DNA from: Corynebacterium sp.
Lineage (GTDB): Bacteria > Actinomycetota > Actinomycetes > Mycobacteriales > Mycobacteriaceae
Direction: 5' to 3'
DNA: 6,848 nucleotides
NCBI RefSeq assembly: GCF_030530965.1
Contig: NZ_JAUMTY010000074.1
Location: 1-6,848 of the forward strand
Part shown: one piece after another, positions 1 to 5,293 of the stretch
How positions within the stretch are numbered: position 1 is the first letter of the stretch
Layout of the letters: each line of letters starts with the position of its first letter
The notes under the pieces: generated by a model
What the model was told of the DNA's origin: nothing
Seen by the model: only the letters and a program-made list of their open reading frames with translations
Databases searched by the model: none
Translations under genes and position numbers: made by a program

Positions 1-235
1 CGCCTCGAACACGAGCTAGCCTGCGCATTTACATCTAGAACAGCACAAGTGAAGCGCTGATACGACGGAAAAGACGTAAAGCTGACATTTTCCCAGCTAA
101 CGCCGTGACTTTCCCAGGCGAATATAGAGTTGCCAGGCTGATCCACTGCCCCCAACCCCTGGCATATAGCTGAAGAACTAGGTGAATTTATCAACCTAAT
201 TCAGGTGTGGACAACGCAAAAAGGAACACCTAATC
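1..235. other. Intergenic region upstream of the lipoprotein gene
   Basis: No convincing gene is visible here. The stretch holds a 7-bp inverted repeat, TGCCAGG at 131-137 and CCTGGCA at 158-164, and a smaller one, TAGGT at 179-183 and ACCTA at 194-198. Either could be a regulator site or a transcript hairpin for the gene starting at 236, but neither is followed by a T-run, so they are not terminators. AT-rich -10-like strings (around 121-127, 164-169 and 196-201) exist, but none has a matching -35 box at good spacing, so I do not name a promoter. Confidence 0.4.
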
Positions 236-772
236 ATGCACAAACAACGTCAAGGCATCGCCCTCGCCTTGCTACTCACAGCGCTATCGCTTTCGGCTTG
301 TACCGACAACGGCGGAAACGGCACAAGAGCATCATCCGTAACGACAGCGGCATTAACCAGCACGGCATCTTCGTCGGCCAGCAGCGCACCATCCCAACCA
401 ACGCAAACCGAAACTACTGCCGCTAATCCGTCGGCTGAACCAGCAGAGCAACCCGCTGTCACACAAACTCAGACTCAGTCTGAAGGCGTCATTGGCTACA
501 CCGGGGCACCAGGGGTAGATCACCCGCACCTACTCAACAAGACAATTAGCAGCTGCGGTAATCCCCAACTACACGAAACCGGAACCACATTTTTCACCGA
601 CGGGACCTCAGGGTGGACGCAGTACTGTGCCACCCAAATGGCAAACCAGCGGCCCGTAACCACCCAACCACCGCAGGTTGGGCCAAGCTCTGGAGAGATC
701 CAAAGCTGGTGGATGGACTGTATCTCATCCCACGATGAACAGTACTGCCGAGACACCGACCCCTACCAGTAA
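236..772 (+). CDS. Secreted lipoprotein with low-complexity stalk and four-cysteine C-terminal domain
   Basis: The 178-residue product starts with a classic lipoprotein signal: positively charged K3/R5, a hydrophobic core at about 8-19, and lipobox L19-S20-A21 with the acylated cysteine C22. It should be exported, lipidated and anchored on the outer face of the membrane. Residues 23 to about 85 are almost only S, T, A, P, Q, E and N, a disordered wall-spanning stalk. The rest is a small domain with C107, C131, C162 and C171, probably two disulphides, rich in W and Y. I do not recognise a family for it. The ATG at 236 is chosen because it gives the signal peptide and has AAGGA at 221-225, ten bases upstream. 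The next gene begins 25 bp after its stop on the same strand, so the two may be cotranscribed. Lipoprotein assignment is firm; function is unknown. Confidence 0.85.
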   Translation: MHKQRQGIALALLLTALSLSACTDNGGNGTRASSVTTAALTSTASSSASSAPSQPTQTETTAANPSAEPAEQPAVTQTQTQSEGVIGYTGAPGVDHPHLLNKTISSCGNPQLHETGTTFFTDGTSGWTQYCATQMANQRPVTTQPPQVGPSSGEIQSWWMDCISSHDEQYCRDTDPYQ

Positions 773-797
773 TCCATTACGAAAGAGAGAGCATCTC

Positions 798-1565
798 ATG
801 AAGATCGTCCCCACAAACACAAAGACCAGTAAAGACAAAGCTATCGTTGTTGCCTGGTGGTTAATGGCATTATTCGCGATTATCAGCTTGTTTACTGGTG
901 GCAACGCATCCAGCAGGATCGGCGGATTTTTATTCTTCGCTATCATCGCTGCACTTCTCTCCTACGTCGCCGCTCGCCGTATTCAGGATCAACAGACTGG
1001 GGAGCACACACCAAGAAACTGGAAGGTCGTTGCACCTTTGGCTGCCATCGCGCTAATCGCCGCTATGGCAATTGGTGGATCCGGCAGTGACACAAATGCG
1101 AAAGATAGCAATACAGCTGCCGCAGGGAAAAGCGCTTCCACGGAGCCTCCAACCCAGGAGGTTGCAAATGATACTGCCGACGCAGTTGCTCCAAATCCTG
1201 CCCCACAAGAAACTTCCACAAAGGTCTCGGCTCCGACGACAGACAGTGATAAATCATCCTCCTCTGCTGAACAGAAGAAGGCGCTAGCTAAAGCCAAGGT
1301 CTACACCACAATGGCGGGTTTTTCTAAGGACAAACTCTACGAGCAGTTGACCAGTGATTACGGAGAAAAATTCTCGCCTGACGCTGCGCAATATGCGGTC
1401 GATCACGTAGACGTCGATTGGAATGAACAAGCGCTGAAATCCGCGAAAAACTACGAGAAAACGATGAATATGTCTCGTGACGCGATCTACGACCAACTGA
1501 CCAGCGATTACGGGGAAAAGTTCACTCCTGACCAAGCACAATACGCGATCGATCACCTTCACTAG
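798..1565 (+). CDS. Three-helix membrane protein with two C-terminal Ltp-type repeats
   Basis: The 255-residue product has three hydrophobic segments (about 14-34, 42-60, 76-94), then a linker rich in S, T, A, D and P (about 95-158), then two copies of a 43-residue unit at 162-204 and 212-254. Each copy has the pattern A-L-x-x-A-K-x-Y, then L-T-S-D-Y-G-E-K-F, then A-Q-Y-A-[VI]-D-H. This matches the Ltp repeat family (Pfam Lipoprotein_Ltp, PF07553), named after the Streptococcus thermophilus phage TP-J34 lipoprotein that blocks DNA injection by related phages. Unlike Ltp, this protein has no lipobox and is anchored by membrane helices, a layout seen in actinobacterial relatives. The ATG at 798 is preferred over an upstream in-frame TTG at 678, which would overlap the lipoprotein gene and add a non-membrane leader; the Shine-Dalgarno sequence is only a weak AGAGAG. 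A role in phage exclusion is inference; the repeat assignment is good. Confidence 0.85.
   Translation: MKIVPTNTKTSKDKAIVVAWWLMALFAIISLFTGGNASSRIGGFLFFAIIAALLSYVAARRIQDQQTGEHTPRNWKVVAPLAAIALIAAMAIGGSGSDTNAKDSNTAAAGKSASTEPPTQEVANDTADAVAPNPAPQETSTKVSAPTTDSDKSSSSAEQKKALAKAKVYTTMAGFSKDKLYEQLTSDYGEKFSPDAAQYAVDHVDVDWNEQALKSAKNYEKTMNMSRDAIYDQLTSDYGEKFTPDQAQYAIDHLH
1281..1409 (+). repeat. Ltp-type protein repeat, copy 1
   Basis: This encodes residues 162-204 of the membrane protein. It shares the nine-residue block LTSDYGEKF and the A-Q-Y-A-V-D-H ending with copy 2, at a period of 150 bp (50 residues). Many codons of the shared residues differ at synonymous positions, so the duplication is not recent. 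Confidence 0.85.
1431..1559 (+). repeat. Ltp-type protein repeat, copy 2
   Basis: This encodes residues 212-254, the extreme C-terminus of the membrane protein. It is the second unit of the tandem pair; the protein ends one residue after it, as is usual when the repeats form the exposed functional end. Confidence 0.85.
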
Positions 1566-1646
1566 TTTGAGAGTTTTCCGACAAACATGCTGGTGAGGAC
1601 CACAGTGTAAGCTACATCCGCACGCCGTGAATGGGGCACTAATAAA

Positions 1647-1671
1647 GCCCGGCGGAGTCTCAGTCCCGGGC
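1647..1671 (-). terminator. GC-rich hairpin, possible minus-strand terminator
   Basis: GCCCGG at 1647-1652 pairs with CCGGGC at 1666-1671 around a 13-base loop. Read on the minus strand the stem is followed by TTTATT; read on the plus strand it is followed by an A-rich stretch. It could therefore end minus-strand transcripts coming from the small gene at 2336-2103, or act weakly for the plus-strand gene that ends at 1565. The broken T-run makes it a weak candidate. Confidence 0.35.
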
Positions 1672-1682
1672 AAACACAATAG

Positions 1683-2102
1683 AATAAGCAACAGTTCATT
1701 AAATTAAGGGGCGGGCGGAATCATGACTACGATCCGACAGATCCTGACGAGCATGTCTCAGATCAGCATGGACCAAACTCCACGGATCAAACAAGCGGAA
1801 CGGGAAGCACACCAGAGAAACATGACTCGGACATTCCGGGCATACCACAAGATCGACCGAACAATTCAGAACCGAATCACTCAGGCTTACCTGGATTGCC
1901 AGATGTAAAACCTGCACACCTCGAAATGGCGCAATACAGTGGGCCTACTCCACATTCGCCGGAAATAAATCGATTTAATGGTGTTGAGCCTGAGCCTCTG
2001 TTGGGGAACCCGAAACAAATAACCGAGCTCCGATCCCAGGCCATGTGCTCTATCCGGGACAAACATAGAAGAAACGGGCGGAATATCGCTCGCAAAGAGG
2101 CA
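1683..2102 (+). pseudogene. Open frame without a usable start: probable decayed gene
   Basis: One plus-strand frame is open from just after a stop at 1680-1682 through to 2228. It has no ATG or GTG, and its first conventional start is a TTG at 1896. Before that TTG the frame reads as a hydrophilic D/P/S/T/N-rich stretch of about 70 residues; after it comes a proline-rich segment and then a basic segment ending near 2100. Beyond 2103 the frame is only the antisense shadow of the minus-strand membrane gene. A second frame over 1723-1908 starts with ATG and encodes 61 basic, glutamine-rich residues, but its composition is less protein-like and I do not favour it. I recognise no family in either frame. 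The best reading is a gene that has lost its 5' end, or a frameshifted remnant near an integration hotspot; it could also be plain non-coding DNA. Confidence 0.3.
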
Positions 2103-2336
2103 CTAATTCTTCACGATCGATTCCACGTTCCGCCCCCATATGAACCACACAATCGGTCCCAGGATGGGGAAGCAGAATGTAACAACAATCCAGATTATTT
2201 TTCCGAAAACGGTATAGCGGCTCGATGACACGATTGAAACCAGGGCACCAATAAAAATCACGAGCGGGATCGCAATGAGCGCTACCACCCCGATTAACAG
2301 CACCGCTGATCCCCAGTCGTTATTAGCGGCGGCCAC
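2103..2336 (-). CDS. Small two-helix membrane protein, PLDc_N type
   Basis: The 77-residue product has two strongly hydrophobic segments (about 10-36 and 44-67). The second is preceded by G-K-I-I-W and contains F-P-I-L-G-P-I-V-W-F-I-W-G, the signature of the PLDc_N domain (PF13396). This domain occurs alone in many small actinobacterial membrane proteins and at the N-terminus of cardiolipin synthases. Alone it has no catalytic HKD motif, so it is not an enzyme; its role is unknown. The start is taken as the GTG at 2336-2334, the first conventional start after the upstream stop. It has no Shine-Dalgarno at proper spacing; an AGGAAAAGGGG run on the minus strand lies about 25 bases further up. 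Translation may be leaderless, or the true start may be an unusual codon. The gene lies opposite to its left-hand neighbours and is read away from the prophage. Confidence 0.7.
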   Translation of the reverse strand: MAAANNDWGSAVLLIGVVALIAIPLVIFIGALVSIVSSSRYTVFGKIIWIVVTFCFPILGPIVWFIWGRNVESIVKN

Positions 2337-2572
2337 GGCGGCTAAATAAAATCCGAAAATAATTAAGCCCCTTTTCCTAAGACAGCCAAATCACTCGACC
2401 ATAGCTAACCTAAACGGTCAAGTCCCAGACTATCCGAGGTTACGGAGCGACGAAAGTGGAACGAGGATTATACGTCTAGTTCTTGTACTTAACTAGATTG
2501 AGGCATTCTTCGGATTTAAAGGAACCCGAGACACACCTACTGACCTTCCCCCTGGTCAGAGCATAAAAAAGA
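2337..2572. other. Intergenic region between the small membrane gene and the tRNA fragment
   Basis: No coding frame of note is present. Besides the candidate promoter, it holds a 6-bp stem, CTGACC at 2540-2545 and GGTCAG at 2554-2559, and an A6 run at 2565-2570. On the minus strand that run is a T6 tract two bases after the tRNA 3' end. The T-tract is where the original host tRNA transcript would have ended; the stem lies just beyond it. This supports the view that the sequence left of 2573 is the native chromosomal flank of the tRNA gene. Confidence 0.5.
2467..2497 (-). promoter_or_regulatory. Candidate promoter with overlapping palindromic operator
   Basis: On the minus strand a perfect -10 box, TATAAT, lies at 2472-2467. 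Directly upstream, filling the spacer and -35 region, is a 7-bp inverted repeat with a 9-base centre: TCTAGTT at 2475-2481 and AACTAGA at 2491-2497. A clear -35 hexamer is not seen, which is common in corynebacterial promoters. The arrangement fits a promoter controlled by a dimeric repressor or activator, reading towards the small membrane gene that starts at 2336. The transcript would carry a leader of roughly 120 bases. Confidence 0.5.
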
Positions 2573-2598
2573 GTGCCCCCAGTGGGATTCGAACCCGC
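2573..2598 (-). other. Attachment site: displaced 3' end of a tRNA gene
   Basis: Read on the minus strand this is a tRNA T-arm and acceptor end. The T-stem strand GCGGG is at 2598-2594 and the T-loop TTCGAAT at 2593-2587. The other T-stem strand CCCAC is at 2586-2582, the acceptor strand TGGGGGC at 2581-2575, then discriminator A and C. The matching 5' acceptor strand (GCCCCC-type) and a D-arm/anticodon arm are absent upstream, so no full tRNA exists here. One T-stem pair is mismatched (C at 2597 against A at 2583), consistent with the end of the host/phage shared core or with drift. The amino-acid identity cannot be read without the anticodon; tRNAs with a GCCCCC-type acceptor (for example some Lys, Leu or Arg) are candidates. 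Confidence 0.75.
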
Positions 2599-2680
2599 TT
2601 CCGCATTTTTTCCACCCCCGCTCTAACCAGGGGAAATGCCAGCTCAAAGCGGTGTTCAGCCCCGCTAATTACCCCCGTAA

Positions 2681-2700
2681 TCTACCAAAATCTACCAAAA
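2681..2700. repeat. Tandem 10-bp repeat, candidate integrase arm sites
   Basis: TCTACCAAAA occurs twice head to tail at 2681-2690 and 2691-2700 (minus strand TTTTGGTAGA). It lies about 85 bp inside the prophage from the tRNA fragment, the usual distance and phasing of arm-type binding sites for tyrosine integrases. The CCAAAA core is shared with the second pair at 2714-2735. Confidence 0.5.
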
Positions 2701-2713
2701 TTTAACAAACTCG

Positions 2714-2735
2714 TAGAGCCAAAATAGAGCCACAA
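2714..2735. repeat. Tandem 11-bp repeat, second pair of candidate arm sites
   Basis: TAGAGCCAAAA at 2714-2724 is followed by TAGAGCCACAA at 2725-2735, with one mismatch. Helical spacing (11 bp) and the common CCAAAA core with the pair at 2681-2700 suggest the same protein binds both. Integrase is the natural candidate; an excisionase or a host bending factor is possible. Confidence 0.5.
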
Positions 2736-2789
2736 ACCCCGCCAACCAAACTCGAACAGCCCACGCCACTAGAACACCAATTCGGACAT

Positions 2790-2825
2790 AAAAAAATAGG
2801 GGCCTGGCACACAACCAGACCCCTA
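2790..2825 (-). terminator. Strong intrinsic terminator of the lysis operon
   Basis: On the minus strand an 11-bp stem (2825-2815 with 2807-2797, one G-U pair in RNA) closes a 7-base loop and is followed by seven Ts at 2796-2790. It begins five bases after the stop codon of the last lysis gene. It has the classic rho-independent form and would insulate the attachment region and host genes from late phage transcription. Confidence 0.92.
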
Positions 2826-2830
2826 CACAA

Positions 2831-3277
2831 CTAGCCTTCCGGCCGGTCTTTCCTCTTCCACTCTGTGAACGTCATGAACGGCGGCGGTGGCAACTGCAAA
2901 CCATGATCGACTGCCCACACCTCCAAATTCCGGAAAATCTCCGTAATCCACACGATGTACTCGTGCTGCTCACGCTCCGACTTTGATACGCGGTCAAGCT
3001 CAGAGCGGAACTCGGTCGCGTCACTCTGCCGGGCCTTATCCACCCTCGCGATTTCCTGCCGCAGATCAGCGATCACTCGTGAGTGAATATCCTCTGCCTC
3101 TTGCTCGGCGCGTTTCTTGCGTTCGCGCCACCACCTAGCCAGCACACCGAATGCCCCGAACTTCTCCGCCGCTTTCTCCGACAAAATCGCCGGGGTCCCA
3201 AACACCAAGAACAGGAACCCCACAACGAACTGGCTAACTGGTTCTTTCGCCCACTCACTCAATACCTGCCACGTCAC
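2831..3277 (-). CDS. Single-helix membrane protein with coiled coil, last gene of the lysis module
   Basis: The 148-residue product has one membrane segment near the N-terminus (about 15-33). A long, charged helix rich in E, R, K, A and Q with heptad-like spacing follows (about 50-107), then a segment with aromatic residues and a proline run, L-P-P-P-P-F. The shape (short N-terminal anchor and a soluble coiled coil) recalls spanin-type or other late-lysis proteins and the small coiled-coil membrane proteins in actinophage lysis cassettes. LysZ-type proteins described for corynephages without LysB are, as I recall, comparable in role, but I cannot test similarity. The GTG start at 3277-3275 is chosen because it has a G-rich GAGGGGG Shine-Dalgarno about eight bases upstream. 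It overlaps the end of the preceding gene by 23 bp. The reading frame is secure; function is inference. Confidence 0.8.
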   Translation of the reverse strand: MTWQVLSEWAKEPVSQFVVGFLFLVFGTPAILSEKAAEKFGAFGVLARWWRERKKRAEQEAEDIHSRVIADLRQEIARVDKARQSDATEFRSELDRVSKSEREQHEYIVWITEIFRNLEVWAVDHGLQLPPPPFMTFTEWKRKDRPEG

Positions 3278-3668
3278 CGCTGTCGCCCCCTCTCCGCATC
3301 TGCGCCACGTGAAACCTGAGCGCGAGCGTCACACACACCACCGCCCACAAACCAGCCAGCGCCACATAATCCCCAAACCCGCGCCAATCGTCTATCGGGT
3401 GGGAGTCAAAAATCAAGGGTATCTGGTAGAGCGCAAACATTGTGTAGGTGGCCGCGGCCATCAAAGCCCCGGCGATAATAGCCTTCGTAATGTGCCACAC
3501 CAGGCCCACCGCCACCACAGCAGCAGTGACTAGACACGTAGTGCCCCAAATCAACGGGGGCAACGCTGCTTCCCGCTCACCCCCAGCACTACCAGTCACA
3601 TAGTCCAAGCCGCGCAAGGTCAGGGTGAACAACAGGCAGACGATCACGGCCCTTAGTGCTTTAGTCAT
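3255..3668 (-). CDS. Four-helix phage membrane protein, holin/lysis-associated
   Basis: The 137-residue product is mostly hydrophobic with four likely membrane helices (about 4-20, 38-59, 62-82, 101-119). A short loop containing H-P-I-D-D-W lies before the last helix, and the tail is charged, starting R-R-G-G-D. I do not recognise a named family. In actinophage lysis cassettes it is common to find two or more membrane proteins beside the endolysin, one acting as holin and another as antiholin or regulator; this is the natural reading here. Its ATG at 3668 overlaps the stop of the DUF4185 gene as ATGA, so translation is probably coupled. It overlaps the next gene by 23 bp. Confidence 0.8.
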   Translation of the reverse strand: MTKALRAVIVCLLFTLTLRGLDYVTGSAGGEREAALPPLIWGTTCLVTAAVVAVGLVWHITKAIIAGALMAAATYTMFALYQIPLIFDSHPIDDWRGFGDYVALAGLWAVVCVTLALRFHVAQMRRGGDSGDVAGIE

Positions 3669-4915
3669 GGTGTGTTCGCCTCACGGGTAGCGGCAGCGAT
3701 CTTTTCGCGGGCCTTATCTGCCGCGTCCCTACTCAGGTTGCCGGTGTTCATGCCGAGGAACCGGCTCGCCAAGGTTCGGGGTTTAAAAATGTTCTCTGAC
3801 ACCAGGGAACCGCGCCAACCCTGCACACAATAGTTCAGGTGCTCCTTGCGGTCCGGGGCCAGCGGGTTCGGCATTTGCAGCCACGACGACAAATGGAAAT
3901 AAGCATCCTCAAGGCCGGTGTTCCACGGGTGGACCGACGGCGCATACTGCATGGGCGACTGTGGAACAGTGACCAGGATAGTCGGGTCAGACCACACACT
4001 ATCCGGACGGTCCGCCACCACGGCGACCGAGCCCATAATGCCGTCAACGTAGGTCAACACGACCTTGCCACCTATGTACTGGGCGTTAATCTCACCAATC
4101 GCACTATTCGGTGTGTGCGACTGGATGATCGGGGTCGGTGCCACGTCACGGCCCCACTGCCACCGGCCGTTCACAAAGCCCCAGAACTCCCACGCACTAT
4201 CGTCCGTGAGGCGGGTCCAATGGCACCGGCGCAAGAAAATCTCACTCTTCACGTGCCTACCCTCGCGGGTGCCGAAGACATACACGTTCTCATCCCCTGG
4301 AACCATGAGGAATGTGGCGTTCTGGAACAGGGCGTCACGGCCACTATTGGCCCACTCGTAGACCCGGTTTAGGTTGTTCGCGTGGCGTGCCAGCTGCCAG
4401 TTCTCGGCGTGGGGCTCATCCGACCAGAACCAGCAGTTCGAGATCGTATGGCACATGGTCTGCTGTAAATCGTGGTCCCAGTCGCGCACCCTAAAGCCCA
4501 TCGCCATGTAATAGCCGTTAGGCAGCTGGATAGCGTCATTCGGGATCACCGTGAAAGCGTCCGCATTACCAGAATTAAACCGGCCCGTATTACCCACGTG
4601 GTTATAGGGGAAAATCTGCTTAGCAACCTCACCGCCAGCAAAGTTATCCCACTGAACACCCTTGTCCAGGAAATCCGTATTCGACGTGCGACCCATCACC
4701 GGGGAGCGCCACTCCACCCCCGAGGTCGGCAACAGCGTATTAACCGTATCCCCAAACAGGCCACCCACCCACAGCGACGAGCGCCCCTCATGGTCGAACT
4801 GCTTACCGCCCTCAAACAGGAATCCTAGGTCGGTGCCGCGCACATGCCACCGGTCTGTGGGGTGGCCACCGAACAGGCCACCATTACCGGCTGAGGTGTG
4901 AATATAGCGACTCAC
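3665..4915 (-). CDS. DUF4185 / GH183-type protein, candidate endo-D-arabinanase
   Basis: The 416-residue product shows the DUF4185 pattern from its start: G27-T-D-L-G31, then L-F-G-D56-T, then V-I-P-N-D127. Further on come V-Y-V-F-G-T-R-E-G-R near 211-220, A-W-E-F-W near 241-245 and G274-E-I-N with V-V-L-T-Y-V-D-G following. These are the spaced blades of a five-bladed propeller-like fold. DUF4185 proteins from mycobacteria have been shown to cut D-arabinan of arabinogalactan and are classed as GH183. That polymer is part of the corynebacterial wall, so wall degradation during lysis is a reasonable role; a virion-associated role is the alternative. I do not assign catalytic residues. There is no signal peptide, so it would depend on the holin for export. 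The C-terminal 30 residues are a charged helix. The GTG start at 4915 has AAGGAG eight bases upstream and overlaps the holin stop as GTGA. Confidence 0.82.
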   Translation of the reverse strand: MSRYIHTSAGNGGLFGGHPTDRWHVRGTDLGFLFEGGKQFDHEGRSSLWVGGLFGDTVNTLLPTSGVEWRSPVMGRTSNTDFLDKGVQWDNFAGGEVAKQIFPYNHVGNTGRFNSGNADAFTVIPNDAIQLPNGYYMAMGFRVRDWDHDLQQTMCHTISNCWFWSDEPHAENWQLARHANNLNRVYEWANSGRDALFQNATFLMVPGDENVYVFGTREGRHVKSEIFLRRCHWTRLTDDSAWEFWGFVNGRWQWGRDVAPTPIIQSHTPNSAIGEINAQYIGGKVVLTYVDGIMGSVAVVADRPDSVWSDPTILVTVPQSPMQYAPSVHPWNTGLEDAYFHLSSWLQMPNPLAPDRKEHLNYCVQGWRGSLVSENIFKPRTLASRFLGMNTGNLSRDAADKAREKIAAATREANTP

Positions 4916-5292
4916 TGTGCCGTCTCCTTCCCGCTGTAGTAGTCCGCGACCGTTGGCTCCTCACCCTCCAGGGGCAGAGCTGTGGAGGTGAACACAGGCT
5001 CATGATCGACGGGTGCCGTGACCTGCGCGGCCACATCCCCCAACCTTGGCCCCATCGACGGGGTAACAGCCCCCTTCGCTGTGGCGTGCATGAGGGCTTC
5101 GCACACACCAATAACCCCGGCCAGGGCTACCGACGCCCACTGTGGGCCACCGGCCGCATACACCGCGACAACCTGCGCGACCTGCAACACCAGGCCGGCC
5201 ACCGCAATAATCGTGTTCTTACGGCGTTCCCACCACGGTTGCGTCGCGACATAATCGTTAACAACGTCCTGAACGAAACCAGCGTCACTCAA
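4912..5292 (-). CDS. Holin-like protein with two membrane helices
   Basis: The 126-residue product has an N-terminal amphipathic segment ending W-W-E-R-R-K. Two membrane helices follow (about 27-46 and 51-70) with a short G-G-P-Q turn, then a long hydrophilic, acidic C-terminal tail. Size, hairpin topology and position directly after the endolysin fit a class II-like phage holin that makes the membrane lesion for the lysis enzymes. The start is a TTG at 5292; no ATG or GTG gives the full helix pair. The TTG has an AGGGGG Shine-Dalgarno at 5306-5301, eight bases upstream, inside the end of the endolysin gene. One base separates it from the endolysin stop. The weak start codon could keep holin levels low, as is typical for lysis timing. 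Which of the three membrane proteins is the true holin is not settled. Confidence 0.8.
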   Translation of the reverse strand: MSDAGFVQDVVNDYVATQPWWERRKNTIIAVAGLVLQVAQVVAVYAAGGPQWASVALAGVIGVCEALMHATAKGAVTPSMGPRLGDVAAQVTAPVDHEPVFTSTALPLEGEEPTVADYYSGKETAQ

Positions 5293-5293
5293 T

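Noticed and set aside
678..797. Longer version of the Ltp-repeat protein starting at a TTG at 678
   Set aside because: It would overlap most of the end of the lipoprotein gene and add a 40-residue leader of poor composition; the ATG at 798 places the first membrane helix near the N-terminus.
1723..1908. A 61-residue plus-strand gene
   Set aside because: It has an ATG but an odd basic/polar composition and no recognisable domain, and it overlaps the more protein-like open frame described above; not listed as a gene.
1713..2135. GGGCGGAA at 1713-1720 and 2076-2083 with the inverse TTCCGCCC at 2128-2135 as a mobile-element terminal repeat
   Set aside because: Only eight bases are shared, no target duplication or transposase is present, and the flanking similarity is weak.
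2573..2660. A complete tRNA gene on the minus strand
   Set aside because: The T-arm and acceptor 3' strand are clear, but upstream there is no GCCCCC-type 5' acceptor strand, and the GGTTAGAGC string near 2621-2629 lacks a pairing D-stem. No anticodon arm can be folded.
2573..2700. 3' part of a tmRNA (GGGGCTGA-like string near 2656-2664 on the minus strand)
   Set aside because: The tRNA-like end does not match the usual tmRNA 3' end, no peptide-tag frame is visible, and the distance is far too short.
3839..4828. Long plus-strand open frames opposite the DUF4185 gene, and similar ones opposite the endolysin
   Set aside because: They are antisense shadows with repetitive R/P/H-rich translations and no ribosome sites; the minus-strand frames have clear domains.
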